A stretch of DNA of 64,000 nucleotides from Limisoma sp963601185 (lineage in GTDB: Bacteria > Bacteroidota > Bacteroidia > Bacteroidales > Muribaculaceae), in contig CAVCEE010000005.1 of NCBI GenBank assembly GCA_963601185.1, positions 62,001-126,000 on the forward strand, in the 5' to 3' direction. The translations under genes and the position numbers were made by a program. This document shows positions 7,676 through 16,872 of the stretch, piece by piece (position 1 is the first letter of the stretch; each line of letters opens with the position of its first letter). The notes under the pieces were generated by a model. The model made no database searches, was not told where the DNA came from, and saw nothing but the letters and a program-made list of their open reading frames with translations.

Positions 7676-9718
7676 ATGGAAGAAAAGAAATTTAAACGCA
7701 CATTGGTGACCACGGCGTTGCCTTACGCCAACGGTCCGGTGCATATCGGACACTTGGCGGGTGTGTATGTCCCTGCCGATATCTACACTCGCTATCTGCG
7801 CCTCAAAGGCGAGGATGTGATAATGATTGGCGGCTCTGACGAGCACGGTGTGCCCATCACAATCAAGGCTAAAGCCGAGGGTGTGACACCGCAGGACATC
7901 GTGGACCGTTACCACAAGATTATCAAGGACTCGTTTGATGAACTTGGCATCTCGTTCGACATCTATTCGCGCACCACGAGCGACATCCATTCACATATGG
8001 CAAGCGACTTCTTCCGCAAACTCTACGACAAAGGGGAGTTTGTTGAGAAAACTTCACAGCAATACTACGACGAGGAGGCTCATCAGTTTCTGGCTGACCG
8101 CTACATCGTGGGCACATGCCCTCACTGCGGCAGCGACCACGCCTACGGCGACCAGTGTGAGGCTTGCGGCACATCGCTGAACGCTACAGACCTTATCGAG
8201 CCTCACTCAGCAATCACCGGCAACAAGCCTGTGCTGAAGGAAACCCACCACTGGTATCTGCCTCTCGACAAGTGGGAGCCTACATTGCGCCATTGGATTC
8301 TCGATGAGCACAAGGAATGGAAGCCCAACGTCTACGGTCAGTGCAAATCGTGGCTCGATATGGGATTGCAGCCGCGTGCCGTGAGCCGCGACCTCGATTG
8401 GGGTGTGCCTGTGCCTGTTGAGGGTGCTGAGGGCAAGGTGCTCTATGTGTGGTTTGATGCGCCAATCGGCTACATCTCTAACACCAAGGAACTTCTTCCC
8501 GACACATGGGAGACCTACTGGAAGAGCAAGGATACTCGCATCATCAACTTCATCGGCAAGGACAACATCGTGTTCCACTGCATCGTGTTCCCGGCAATGC
8601 TTATGGCTGACGGCTCTTATCAGTTGCCTGAAAACGTGCCTGCTAACGAGTTCCTTAACCTCGAGGGCGACAAGATTTCCACATCGCGCAACTGGGCCGT
8701 ATGGTTGCACGAGTATCTCCGCGACCTTCCAGGCAAGCAGGACGTGCTTCGCTATGTGCTCACTGCTAACGCTCCGGAAACTAAGGACAATGATTTCACT
8801 TGGAAGGATTTCCAGGCACGCAACAACAACGAGTTGGTGGCTATCCTCGGCAACTTCGTGAACCGTACGTTCGTGCTTACCCACAAATACTACAACGGCG
8901 TTGTGCCAGCCCTCGGTGAACTCACCGATTACGACCGTCAGACTCTGCAGGAGTTTGCCGACGTGAAGGACAACGTTGAAAACTATATTGAGCATTTCCG
9001 CTTCCGTGACGCGTTGAAGGAGGCTATGAACCTTGCACGCATCGGCAACAAGTATCTTGCCGACACTGAGCCTTGGAAGGTGGCGAAGACCGATGAGAAG
9101 CGTGTGGAGACAATCATGAACATCGCTGTTGAGATTACTGCCAATCTGGCTATTGCCTTCGAGCCGTTCCTTCCGTTTATGTCGAAGAAACTCCGTGGTA
9201 TGCTCGGTATGGATAAGTTCGACTGGAACGAACTCGGCTCTATCTCAATCATCCCTGCCGGGGCGACAATCAAGCCGGCGGAACTCTTGTTTGAGAAGAT
9301 TGACGACAGCGTGATTGACGCGCAAATCAAGAAACTGAATGACACCAAGGAGGCTAACAAACTCAAGAACTTCAAGCCAGAGCCAGTGGCAGCCAATGTG
9401 CCGTTCGACGACTTTATGAAACTCGACATCCGTGTGGGCAAGGTGCTTGAATGCGAAAAAGTGCCCAAGGCCGACAAACTGTTGAAGTTCAAGATTGACG
9501 ACGGTATGGGCGGACGCACCATTGTTTCCGGCATTGCCAAGTACTACAAGCCTGAAGATTTGGTGGGCAAGGAAGTTTGCTTCATTGCGAACTTTGAGCC
9601 TCGCAAACTCAAGGGCGTAGAGTCGCAGGGTATGATTCTGTCGGCTGAAAATGCTGATGGCTCGCTGGTGGTTATCGGTCCGCAAGGCGAAGTGACCCCA
9701 GGTTGCCAAGTGAAGTAA
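7676..9718 (+). CDS. metG: Methionyl-tRNA synthetase
   Basis: Charges initiator and elongator tRNA-Met. The HIGH signature appears as PVHIGHLAG near residue 23, a zinc knuckle as CPHCGSDHAYGDQCEACG around residues 145-165, and the KMSKS loop as the variant KISTSRN. The last ~105 residues are the EMAP-II/Trbp111-like tRNA-binding domain (FMKLDIRVGKV onward) that promotes dimerisation. At 680 residues this is the long, dimeric form. Own promoter upstream and a strong hairpin terminator downstream indicate a single-gene unit. Confidence 0.97.
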   Translation: MEEKKFKRTLVTTALPYANGPVHIGHLAGVYVPADIYTRYLRLKGEDVIMIGGSDEHGVPITIKAKAEGVTPQDIVDRYHKIIKDSFDELGISFDIYSRTTSDIHSHMASDFFRKLYDKGEFVEKTSQQYYDEEAHQFLADRYIVGTCPHCGSDHAYGDQCEACGTSLNATDLIEPHSAITGNKPVLKETHHWYLPLDKWEPTLRHWILDEHKEWKPNVYGQCKSWLDMGLQPRAVSRDLDWGVPVPVEGAEGKVLYVWFDAPIGYISNTKELLPDTWETYWKSKDTRIINFIGKDNIVFHCIVFPAMLMADGSYQLPENVPANEFLNLEGDKISTSRNWAVWLHEYLRDLPGKQDVLRYVLTANAPETKDNDFTWKDFQARNNNELVAILGNFVNRTFVLTHKYYNGVVPALGELTDYDRQTLQEFADVKDNVENYIEHFRFRDALKEAMNLARIGNKYLADTEPWKVAKTDEKRVETIMNIAVEITANLAIAFEPFLPFMSKKLRGMLGMDKFDWNELGSISIIPAGATIKPAELLFEKIDDSVIDAQIKKLNDTKEANKLKNFKPEPVAANVPFDDFMKLDIRVGKVLECEKVPKADKLLKFKIDDGMGGRTIVSGIAKYYKPEDLVGKEVCFIANFEPRKLKGVESQGMILSAENADGSLVVIGPQGEVTPGCQVK

Positions 9719-9740
9719 CGGTAAACGAAAAACAAAAATA

Positions 9741-9798
9741 GCGCACTGCAAGCGCACACGACGATTTCGATGTGTTGCACTTGCAGTGCGCTTCTTTT
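9741..9798. terminator. Hairpin terminator between convergent metG and 9811-10206
   Basis: A perfect 12-bp stem (GCGCACTGCAAG at 9741-9752 with its complement at 9780-9791) encloses a 27-base loop and is followed by TTCTTTTATT. Lying between converging genes, it may serve both strands. Confidence 0.7.
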
Positions 9799-9810
9799 AT
9801 TGCGTCCTCG

Positions 9811-10206
9811 CTATTCGAGGCAAGGTTTGGCTGAGTGGTGAGGGTAGATGGACTTGATGCGGTTGGCAAATCGTTGGAAGAGTGATTCCTCCGGCTCGCG
9901 GATGTTTACGCTGATGTTGCCGGTGCTGATGTCGAAAAACAGGATTGAGCGGTCGGTCACCACGGCAACCTCGTTGCCGGCAATCCTGAAACCGTTGATG
10001 CTCGACAGTCGGATGTTGCGGAAAGGGTTGCACTCGTCAAGTGTCCCGATAGTCATAAATCCGTTGTCAAATTTGATGTTGAAGCGTTCGCGGCAACATT
10101 CTTCCACTTCGGCAAGTAAGTTGCCCGGCAAGCCGTTCTTTGGTCGCCGGATGTTTTTGTACAGATATTTTATAGTTTGTTTGTTTGCCATCGTGGGGAT
10201 GTTCAT
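9811..10206 (-). CDS. Hypothetical protein, family not recognised
   Basis: 131 residues, basic N-terminus (KNIRRPKNG), no signal peptide and no membrane segment. The middle (residues 40-105) alternates short hydrophobic strands with polar turns, suggesting a small beta-rich domain, perhaps PH-like; this is only an impression. An alternative start at 10191 (MANKQTIK) is possible; the upstream ATG is preferred because it follows an A-rich stretch, the usual Bacteroidetes start context. It stands alone, convergent with metG and divergent from rpsP. Confidence 0.55.
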   Translation of the reverse strand: MNIPTMANKQTIKYLYKNIRRPKNGLPGNLLAEVEECCRERFNIKFDNGFMTIGTLDECNPFRNIRLSSINGFRIAGNEVAVVTDRSILFFDISTGNISVNIREPEESLFQRFANRIKSIYPHHSAKPCLE

Positions 10207-10316
10207 TTTTCGATTTGTCTGTTATAATAATGCTTTTATCGGCAAAAAAGTTCATAGGATTGTTAACTTTTTTAATGAAATTTTTTCGAGGGGAGGGGTA
10301 ATTATGCTGCGAAATA

Positions 10317-10348
10317 CTTGTGTGGCAATTAAAAACTTACTACCTTTG
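10317..10348 (+). promoter_or_regulatory. Bacteroidetes-type promoter for rpsP
   Basis: CTTG at 10317-10320, a 20-base spacer and TACCTTTG at 10341-10348; the rpsP ATG is 43 bases further on. Confidence 0.75.
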
Positions 10349-10391
10349 CACCCGATAATCTTAATACATATTTTATTAAAACAAAACTTTA

Positions 10392-10961
10392 ATGGCAACT
10401 AAAATTAGATTACAACGCCATGGCCGCAAGCGCTATGCGTTCTATCCGATTGTTATCGCTGATAGCAGGGCACCACGAGATGGTAAATTTATTGAAAGGA
10501 TAGGTTCATATAATCCGAACACTAATCCTGCTACAATAAGTTTGGATTTCGATAGAGCTTTGTATTGGGTTAGCGTAGGTGCACAACCTACCGACACTGT
10601 TCGTCGTCTTCTCTCTAACGAGGGCGTGCTTTTGAAAAAGCATTTGCTTGGTGGTGTTAAGAAGGGCGCTTTTACTGCGGAAGAGGCTGATCGTCGTTTC
10701 GAGGCTTGGAAGCAGAACAAGGAAGCCAAGGCAAACACCAAGAAAGAGCAATTGGCAAATGACAAGAAGCAAGCTGACAGCAAGCGCTTGGAAGAAGAAA
10801 AAGCCAAGAACGCAGCAAAGGCTGAATTGGTAGCAAAGAAGAAAGCAGACATCGCTGCTGCTGAGGCTGCCAAGAAGGCTGAAGAAGCTGCTGCTGCAGC
10901 CGCAGAGGCAGAAAATGCTGATGCTCCTGTTGAAGCTCCTGAAGCACCTGCTGCAGAGTAA
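10392..10961 (+). CDS. rpsP: 30S ribosomal protein S16 with long C-terminal extension
   Basis: Residues 1 to about 85 are the conserved bS16 fold that helps assemble the 5' domain of 16S rRNA (MATKIRLQRHGRK start, PRDGKFIERIGSYNP signature). Typical bS16 ends near 80-90 residues; here about 100 more follow, first Lys/Glu/Ala-rich and probably helical, ending in an Ala/Pro/Glu tail. Such extensions are usual in Bacteroidetes S16. The gene has its own promoter and terminator; the rimM-trmD-rplS partners found with it in many bacteria are absent here. Confidence 0.95.
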   Translation: MATKIRLQRHGRKRYAFYPIVIADSRAPRDGKFIERIGSYNPNTNPATISLDFDRALYWVSVGAQPTDTVRRLLSNEGVLLKKHLLGGVKKGAFTAEEADRRFEAWKQNKEAKANTKKEQLANDKKQADSKRLEEEKAKNAAKAELVAKKKADIAAAEAAKKAEEAAAAAAEAENADAPVEAPEAPAAE

Positions 10962-10979
10962 GAGCATACGAATTTACAG

Positions 10980-11024
10980 AAACAGGCAAGAGTCGCGCAA
11001 TGCACTTTTGCCTGTTTTTTTTAT
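10980..11024 (+). terminator. Intrinsic terminator after rpsP
   Basis: Stem AAACAGGCAA (10980-10989) pairs with TTGCCTGTTT (11008-11017) and runs into a T tract; it lies 19 bases after the rpsP stop. Confidence 0.85.
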
Positions 11025-11084
11025 TGTCGTTTTTCATCGGTTGCGTGGTGGTGTAGTGCACGCAGTTCTCGATTCAATTCATTG

Positions 11085-11140
11085 CCACGGGCTAACCCCT
11101 GTGGTTAGCAACACTGCGCTCCGACGGAGTGCACTTCTAT
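11085..11140. repeat. Intergenic hairpin repeat (family B), copy 2
   Basis: Starts with the imperfect stem CCACGGGCTAACCCCTGTGG (11085-11104), continues with TTAGCAACAC and a second hairpin TGCGCTCC/GGAGTGCA. Layout and sequence match copy 1 at 140-200. It sits between the rpsP and mdh terminators, a transcription-silent gap. Confidence 0.6.
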
Positions 11141-11216
11141 GCAGATATGTCTATCCAGATGCTTTTTTTATTGAATCAAAATTAAGGCCCTGCGTGCTGG
11201 CATTGCGGATGGATAC

Positions 11217-11253
11217 AAAAAAAGATGTGCCAAAACTGACACATCTTTTTTTT
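11217..11253. terminator. Intrinsic terminator for mdh (symmetric)
   Basis: A 13-bp stem (11217-11229 with 11240-11252) has its own A and T tracts, so it works on either strand. It lies 22 bases beyond the mdh stop on the minus strand. Confidence 0.85.
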
Positions 11254-11274
11254 GTTTGATTCAACCGTGGACGA

Positions 11275-12279
11275 TTATTCGTCGATGTTTTGGTTGAGTT
11301 TGTGCCATTCAGAAACTGCTGGAAGCACGCCCATAGAGATAACCTCGTCGCGGAGAGCGCAAAGGTGCTTGTAGCTTTCGCGGAGGGCAGCCATTTCTTC
11401 TGGAGTGCCGACAGTCTCTTCGTAAGAGCAGCCCTTAGCAGTGATAGTTGCTTCAACGGCCATCATGATGTGGTCGAAGCCCTTGAACGATACGTAGCGA
11501 CCTGCAGGCCAACGGAATTCTTCGCCACCCATTGCTGCGCGAATCATTTCTACAGAAACGTAAGCAGGGCTCTGGAATGAAGAACGGCCACGGAGGTTGA
11601 TGATGTTTGCACCACCCTTGGTTACTTTCTCTTGGATTTCTGCCCACTTGTCAGCAGGGAGTTTCTCTGTGCCGATGAGGTCGAGAAGTGGAGTGCCGCT
11701 AACCTTTGCAGTTGAAGCGAATACTGCCATTTGCTCGCCGTGACCACCGTAAGTGCGGCAACCAGTTACTTCGTATTGAGGTACGTTGAAGTATTTTGCC
11801 AATTCGCTTTGCAGACGAGTGCTGTCGAGAGCGGCAAGAGTAGTTACCTGAGATGGCTTCAAGCCAGAGTAGAGGAGAGTAATCAAACCAGTGATGTCGG
11901 CTGGGTTGAAGATTACAACGACGTGCTTAACGTCTGGGCAATATGCTTTGAGGTTCTTACCGAACTCTTCAGCGATGGCAGCGTTGCCTTTGAGGAGGTC
12001 TTCGCGAGTCATGCCTGCCTTGCGGGCTGCACCACCTGAAGAAATCACATACTTAGCGCCTGTCAAAGCCTCTTTGATGTCGGTTGTGAAAGTGATGTTG
12101 CCTCCGTCGAAACCGCAGTGGCGCATTTCTTCAGCCACACCTTCCAATCCAGGTCCGTAAGGATCGTAAAGGCAAAGGTTTGGAGTTAAACCCATCATCA
12201 TGGCTGTTTGAGCCATGTTTGAACCAATCATACCGGCAGCGCCGACGATGGTCAACTTTTCATCTGTAAGAAACTTCAT
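11275..12279 (-). CDS. mdh: Malate dehydrogenase
   Basis: NAD-dependent interconversion of malate and oxaloacetate, part of the reductive branch to succinate in anaerobic Bacteroidales. The Rossmann glycine motif is TIVGAAGMIGSNMA near residue 10; the substrate-specificity loop carries the paired arginines of malate enzymes (ARKAGMTR), and the catalytic His is in the YGGHGEQM segment. The start at 12279 (MKFLTDEKL) was chosen because it puts the dinucleotide fold directly after the N-terminus; the frame is open to 12321. It is 334 residues, transcribed alone, with a ~120-base leader if the -7 element at 12408 is used. Lactate dehydrogenase is the alternative, less likely. Confidence 0.9.
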   Translation of the reverse strand: MKFLTDEKLTIVGAAGMIGSNMAQTAMMMGLTPNLCLYDPYGPGLEGVAEEMRHCGFDGGNITFTTDIKEALTGAKYVISSGGAARKAGMTREDLLKGNAAIAEEFGKNLKAYCPDVKHVVVIFNPADITGLITLLYSGLKPSQVTTLAALDSTRLQSELAKYFNVPQYEVTGCRTYGGHGEQMAVFASTAKVSGTPLLDLIGTEKLPADKWAEIQEKVTKGGANIINLRGRSSFQSPAYVSVEMIRAAMGGEEFRWPAGRYVSFKGFDHIMMAVEATITAKGCSYEETVGTPEEMAALRESYKHLCALRDEVISMGVLPAVSEWHKLNQNIDE

Positions 12280-12407
12280 AGTTTTAATTTTTAAAAAGTC
12301 TGAAAAATAGTATTTTAACAAATGTTTTTGTTCCGTTTTGTCTTGTCAATAAGTCACCGTTGCAGTCGCGAAGCGAAACCTGCGGCTTTCGGTTGCCTTT
12401 CGTTTTG

Positions 12408-12415
12408 CAAAGATA
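12408..12415 (-). promoter_or_regulatory. -7 element upstream of mdh
   Basis: The minus strand reads TATCTTTG here, an exact -7 match; no convincing -33 at 19-20 bases. It implies an mdh leader of roughly 120 bases. Confidence 0.5.
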
Positions 12416-12503
12416 AAAAAGTTTGCCCAAAGGTTGTTCATAAATAAAGATGAAACAACGGTGAGTTTTTGTTAATTTATTAAAACGCAAACGCATCCCT
12501 TTG

Positions 12504-13943
12504 CTACAGCACGGGACTCATCAGTCGGGCGCACGATTCTTTGAGTTTCTGCATAAACGGACGGCGACGCCATGTGGAGGAGGTGATGCGTGTGGTCTGC
12601 GCAAGGTCGTCGAAAAACACCTGCTTCATCCTCTTGTTAATCTCCGTGTTGTAGATAAATGCGTTGCATTCAAAATTGTATTCCATACTGCGGAAATCGA
12701 AATTTGTCGACCCCGTAGTGAAGAGTTCGTCGTCGATAACTATGGTCTTCGAGTGGAGCATCCCCGGCTCGTAGTAGTACACCTTTATGCCGGCACGCAA
12801 GCAGTCGCTGATGTAGGAGCCTGATGCCCATTTGAGCATCCGTGAATCGGGCTTGCGCGGAATCATCACGCGCACGTCGATTTTCGAGAGAGCCGCCGCC
12901 TGGAGTGCCTTCAGCAGACCTTCGGTGGGAAGAAAATACGGCGTTTCAAGGTAGATGCACTTCTTGGCGTTGGAGATGGCTTTGTTGAACATCAGCGCAA
13001 TGTTGTGCCACTGTCCCACAGGTCCACTCGACAGAATCTGTATGCCCACATCGCCGTTGCGACGGCTTTGAAACTCGCTGATGTCTTCGCCATCGTCAAA
13101 CTGCGGCAACTCCATAAACGCCCAGTCGGAGTGGAATGAGTGGAGCAGACCGAGCACCGACGGGCCGGTGATGCGCAAGTGGGTGTCGCGCCAAATGCCG
13201 TCGTTGTCGCCGTAGACATAGCGGTTGGCGATGTTCATACCGCCGATATAGCCGATGGTGTTGTCTATAACCGTGATTTTGCGGTGGTTGCGCCAGTTCA
13301 CCCTCGTGGCAAATTCAGGGAACGTCACCTTGAAGAACGGATGCACGTCGATTCCAGCATCCGCCATACGCTGGAAGAACTGCTTCTTTACGCCGAAGCA
13401 CCCCACATGGTCGTAGATAATCCTCACCTTTACGCCACGCAGAGCCTTGTCGATGAGTATGTCGCTGATTTCTTTGCCCAACTGGTCGTCGTTGAAGATG
13501 TAGAACTGGATGTTGATCGATGTCTTTGCCGCTTTGATGTCATACTTGAAGGCTGTAAACAACGATGCTCCGTCGATGAAGCATTCCACATCGTTGCCCG
13601 GGAAATAGGTTGCGCCCGAAAGCGAATGCCCGAGGCGGATTTGCTGTTTGCTCTCTTCCGTTATAGGCAGTTTGGCGATGTCCGCCTGCTTGATCGGTTG
13701 CGAGTGGGCGAAGCGCTTCTTCAATCGCTTCGAAATCAAAGCCTTGTTTTTGATGCTTCTGCCGAAAAAGAGGTAGAGCACAAGTCCCGCCACAGGGAGG
13801 AAGAAAAGCACCGTGATCCAAGCCAGCGAGCGCACAGGGTTTCTGTTCTCCTTCAGTATCACATAGATGATGGAGATAATTGTGGCTGAATACACTGCCA
13901 TAAACAGCCAATAGAACCAGTCTGTGAGCATTAGTGCCGGCAT
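12504..13943 (-). CDS. cls: Cardiolipin synthase (phospholipase D superfamily)
   Basis: Condenses two phosphatidylglycerols, or a related pair, into cardiolipin at the inner membrane. Two N-terminal membrane segments (residues ~8-30 and 40-60) precede two HKD phosphodiesterase motifs: HRKITVIDNTIGYIGG near residue 220 and HSKTIVIDDELFTTGS near residue 400. The 479-residue length is standard. An alternative start five codons in would not change the interpretation. No terminator hairpin was found beyond its stop at 12504, where the leader of mdh begins. Confidence 0.93.
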   Translation of the reverse strand: MPALMLTDWFYWLFMAVYSATIISIIYVILKENRNPVRSLAWITVLFFLPVAGLVLYLFFGRSIKNKALISKRLKKRFAHSQPIKQADIAKLPITEESKQQIRLGHSLSGATYFPGNDVECFIDGASLFTAFKYDIKAAKTSINIQFYIFNDDQLGKEISDILIDKALRGVKVRIIYDHVGCFGVKKQFFQRMADAGIDVHPFFKVTFPEFATRVNWRNHRKITVIDNTIGYIGGMNIANRYVYGDNDGIWRDTHLRITGPSVLGLLHSFHSDWAFMELPQFDDGEDISEFQSRRNGDVGIQILSSGPVGQWHNIALMFNKAISNAKKCIYLETPYFLPTEGLLKALQAAALSKIDVRVMIPRKPDSRMLKWASGSYISDCLRAGIKVYYYEPGMLHSKTIVIDDELFTTGSTNFDFRSMEYNFECNAFIYNTEINKRMKQVFFDDLAQTTRITSSTWRRRPFMQKLKESCARLMSPVL

Positions 13944-14006
13944 AGATGAAGATTTGATACGCTAAGTTACGACTTGTTTTTGTGAAAAGGAAATTTTAAT
14001 GCATAA

Positions 14007-14038
14007 ATTGTTTTATTGAAAGCATTTTCATAATTTTG
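14007..14038 (+). promoter_or_regulatory. Bacteroidetes-type promoter for the 14107 gene
   Basis: ATTG at 14007-14010, a 20-base spacer and TAATTTTG at 14031-14038. Transcription would begin near 14045, giving a ~60-base leader. Confidence 0.7.
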
Positions 14039-14106
14039 CATAAGGCGAGTTGCGCGCGGATGCTTGTGCGGACGCAACTTGCTGAAATAAAAGAGAGGAA
14101 TACCCT

Positions 14107-14397
14107 ATGAAGAAAGTTTTTGCTATATTGCTTTTGGCGTTGGCGTTGCCGGTGGTGCCGGTTTTCGCCGAGCAGCGTGCGGCGGTCGAGTATGTGGTTA
14201 CATCAGTGGCCGGCGGTAGGGGAGTGTTGACCATTGAGAACAACACCGACACGCAGTGCCGGTTCACGGTCTATTCGATAACCGGGCAGGTGGTGCGCAC
14301 TCTCGTTGTTAAGCCGGGAAGCGAAAAAGTGGAACTTGCAAAGGGCTTCTACATCGTGAAGAGCGACTACGGCAGCCATAAAGTCGTGGTTCGGTAA
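14107..14397 (+). CDS. Small secreted protein resembling an isolated T9SS type A sorting domain
   Basis: 96 residues: a signal peptide (MKKVFAILLLALALPVVPVFA) followed by about 75 residues whose second half (FTVYSITGQVVRTL..., KGFYIVKSDYG, KVVVR) looks like the C-terminal sorting domain that directs cargo through the type IX secretion system. Normally this domain is attached to a large enzyme; here nothing precedes it but a short strand-rich segment. It has its own promoter and lies 42 bases before the pullulanase gene. It could be the remnant of a larger cargo, a decoy, or a small surface protein of its own. The family match is by eye. Confidence 0.6.
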   Translation: MKKVFAILLLALALPVVPVFAEQRAAVEYVVTSVAGGRGVLTIENNTDTQCRFTVYSITGQVVRTLVVKPGSEKVELAKGFYIVKSDYGSHKVVVR

Positions 14398-14439
14398 TTA
14401 TATGACTTTGAAAAACTTAAAATCCATTTATTTGTTGTT

Positions 14440-16464
14440 ATGACACCTCTTATCAGAAAAATCGTTACAGCCACGACTGTGGCTTCAGCGGCACTTTTGT
14501 GCCAAGGCATCGCAGCCCATACTCTGCCGTCGATACCCGACAGCCAACTGGATGCCTATCCAACATATTCAGGCGACGACCTTGAACTGAAGGTTGATGC
14601 CACAGGCACACACTTTACCTTGTGGTCTCCCGGTGCCGACGCAGTGCGCTTGCATCTCTACACCGACGGTCACAATGGTGCAGCCTACAAGACTGTCGAT
14701 ATGGTGAAAGAACCTGCCACTGGCGTGTGGCGTTATACTGCGTCTGAGAAATTGTATGGCAAGTACTACACCTTCCAGATAAGTATGAACGGCCAATGGC
14801 TCAAGGAAACGCCTGGCGTATGGGCAAAAGCGGTTGGCGTCAATGGACACCGCGCGGCAATCATTGATATGGCAAAGACCAACCCCGAAGGCTGGAACGC
14901 CGACACCTATGTGCTTACCCCTCATCAGACGGATGCAATCGTCTACGAGATGCACCACCGCGACTTCTCCGCACACCGCAACTCCGGCATTGTAAACAAG
15001 GGTAAGTTTGTGGCAATGCTTGAACCCGATACACACTCCGCCAACGGTGAACTCACTGGCATTGCCCACCTCAAGGAACTCGGTGTGACGCACGTGCACA
15101 TCCTTCCGTCCTACGACTACAATACCGTTGACGAGACCCAACTCGCCGACCGTCAGTATAACTGGGGCTACGACCCGTTGAACTACAACGTGCCTGAAGG
15201 CTCGTACTCAACCAATCCGTCCGACCCCTATTGCCGCATTCGCGAGATGAAAGAGATGGTACAAGCACTGCACAAGGCCGGCATCGGCGTGGTGATGGAT
15301 GTGGTCTACAACCATACAGCAACAACCGACGATTCCAACTTCTCGCTCACTGCACCCGGCTATTACTATCGCCACCGTCCGGACGGCTCGTATAGCGATG
15401 CTTCCGGTTGCGGCAACGAGACGGCATCCGACCGCAAGCAGATGGGTGACTACATCGTAAATTCAGTGAAATATTGGACACAAGAGTATCATATCGACGG
15501 ATTTCGCTTCGACCTTATGGCAATCCACGACACAGAGACGATGAACCGCGTGGCATCTACCGTGCGCGCCATCAATCCAAGTGCGGTAATCTATGGAGAA
15601 GGATGGTCGGCGGGCGACAGCCCACTGCCAGTGGAGCGCCGCGCATTGAAGGAAAATGTGTCGAAGATGCAAGGCATTGCAGTGTTCAGCGACGATATCC
15701 GTGATGCAGTGAAAGGCCACTACAGCCGTGCTGAGGACCGTGGATTTGCATCAGGTAAAGCCGGTCAGGAAGAAACGGTGAAAATCGGCATAGTCGCTTC
15801 GACTGCACATCCGCAGGTCGACTACTCAAAGGGCAGCAACTCGAAGTTTGCCTATGCGCAGTCGCCTGAGATGATTATGAACTATGTGTCGTGCCACGAT
15901 GATATGTGTCTCACCGACAAACTCCGCACATCAATGCCGGAAGAGGGCGACTCTGTGCGTCAGCGCGTTGCACGGTTGGCGCAGACAATTGTGTTTACCT
16001 CGCAAGGCACGCCATTTATGTTTGCCGGCGAAGAGGTGTTCCGCGACAAGAAAGGCGTGCACAACTCGTTCTGCTCGCCCGATTCGATTAATGCAATCGA
16101 CTGGAACATCAAGCAGCAGAACCGCGAACAGTTTGACTACTACCGCAACCTCATAGCCCTGCGCAAGGCTCACCCAGCGTTCCGCATGACGAATGCAGCC
16201 GACATTGCTCGCAACATCGTTTTTGACAACCTCAAGGGCGACTGCCTCGTGGGATACACAATCAAGAACAATGCCAACGGCGATGAGTGGAAGGAAATCA
16301 AGGTGGTGTTTAATGGCAACGACAAGGACGTGACCGTCAATGTGGCAAAAGGCAACTGGATGGTAGTGGCTGCCGACGGCAAACTCAACAAGGACGGTCT
16401 CGGCAAGGTCAAGGGTGGAAAGATGACAGTAGCATCGCGCTCAGCCTTGATTTTGGCAAGATAA
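14440..16464 (+). CDS. pulA: Type I pullulanase (GH13), secreted
   Basis: Hydrolyses alpha-1,6 branches of pullulan, glycogen and amylopectin. A signal peptide (residues 1-26) is followed by a CBM48-like domain (FTLWSPGADAVRLHLY) and the GH13 barrel. The type I pullulanase signature YNWGYDP is present near residue 244. Catalytic residues are visible: the nucleophile Asp in FRFDLMAIHD, the acid Glu in IYGEGWSAG and the third Asp in SCHDD. The 674-residue length fits. No susC/susD pair accompanies it, so it is not in a classical starch locus. It ends 17 bases before zapA, so read-through is likely. Confidence 0.92.
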   Translation: MTPLIRKIVTATTVASAALLCQGIAAHTLPSIPDSQLDAYPTYSGDDLELKVDATGTHFTLWSPGADAVRLHLYTDGHNGAAYKTVDMVKEPATGVWRYTASEKLYGKYYTFQISMNGQWLKETPGVWAKAVGVNGHRAAIIDMAKTNPEGWNADTYVLTPHQTDAIVYEMHHRDFSAHRNSGIVNKGKFVAMLEPDTHSANGELTGIAHLKELGVTHVHILPSYDYNTVDETQLADRQYNWGYDPLNYNVPEGSYSTNPSDPYCRIREMKEMVQALHKAGIGVVMDVVYNHTATTDDSNFSLTAPGYYYRHRPDGSYSDASGCGNETASDRKQMGDYIVNSVKYWTQEYHIDGFRFDLMAIHDTETMNRVASTVRAINPSAVIYGEGWSAGDSPLPVERRALKENVSKMQGIAVFSDDIRDAVKGHYSRAEDRGFASGKAGQEETVKIGIVASTAHPQVDYSKGSNSKFAYAQSPEMIMNYVSCHDDMCLTDKLRTSMPEEGDSVRQRVARLAQTIVFTSQGTPFMFAGEEVFRDKKGVHNSFCSPDSINAIDWNIKQQNREQFDYYRNLIALRKAHPAFRMTNAADIARNIVFDNLKGDCLVGYTIKNNANGDEWKEIKVVFNGNDKDVTVNVAKGNWMVVAADGKLNKDGLGKVKGGKMTVASRSALILAR

Positions 16465-16481
16465 AAAACAGAAATTTCAAT

Positions 16482-16784
16482 ATGGGCAACGACGACAAAC
16501 TCCCGGTTACACTCAACATAGCAGGCGAGCAACTCAAAACGGTGATTAACCGTGCCGATGAAGAAAGCATCCGGCGCATAGAGAAGGAAGTCACTGGACT
16601 TTTCGACCGCTGGCGCATAGCCTCGCCGATGCGGTCGAAGCAGCAAGTGCTTGCGATGGTGGCGTTTCAGTATGCCAAACTCTACCATGACCAGTTGGAG
16701 GCAGGACAGGGCAGGGAAGCGTCGTTGCGCAGTTTTATAGAGCAGTTTGAAAAGCGGCTCGACAAAATTGTTCTAGATGTCTGA
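16482..16784 (+). CDS. zapA: Cell division protein ZapA
   Basis: 100-residue FtsZ-binding protein that bundles FtsZ filaments at midcell. The N-terminal beta segment (PVTLNIAGEQLKTVI) and the AMVAFQYAKLYHDQLE helix, followed by a C-terminal coiled coil, match the short ZapA family of Bacteroidetes. It precedes the coiled-coil gene at 16873 and the candidate 6S RNA; a zapA-6S RNA neighbourhood is also known in gamma-proteobacteria. Confidence 0.8.
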   Translation: MGNDDKLPVTLNIAGEQLKTVINRADEESIRRIEKEVTGLFDRWRIASPMRSKQQVLAMVAFQYAKLYHDQLEAGQGREASLRSFIEQFEKRLDKIVLDV

Positions 16785-16847
16785 ACAATTTTCGCTGACG
16801 GCGTGAAATAATGCCTATGAAATTTCGTCAAATCAAAATTAATTTCT

Positions 16848-16855
16848 TACTTTTG
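16848..16855 (+). promoter_or_regulatory. -7 element before the coiled-coil gene and RNA
   Basis: TACTTTTG is an exact TAnnTTTG match 18 bases before the ATG at 16873; only a weak T-rich -33. The transcript would also cover the structured RNA at 17167-17356. Confidence 0.55.
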
Positions 16856-16872
16856 TAAAAATTTGGTTCAGA

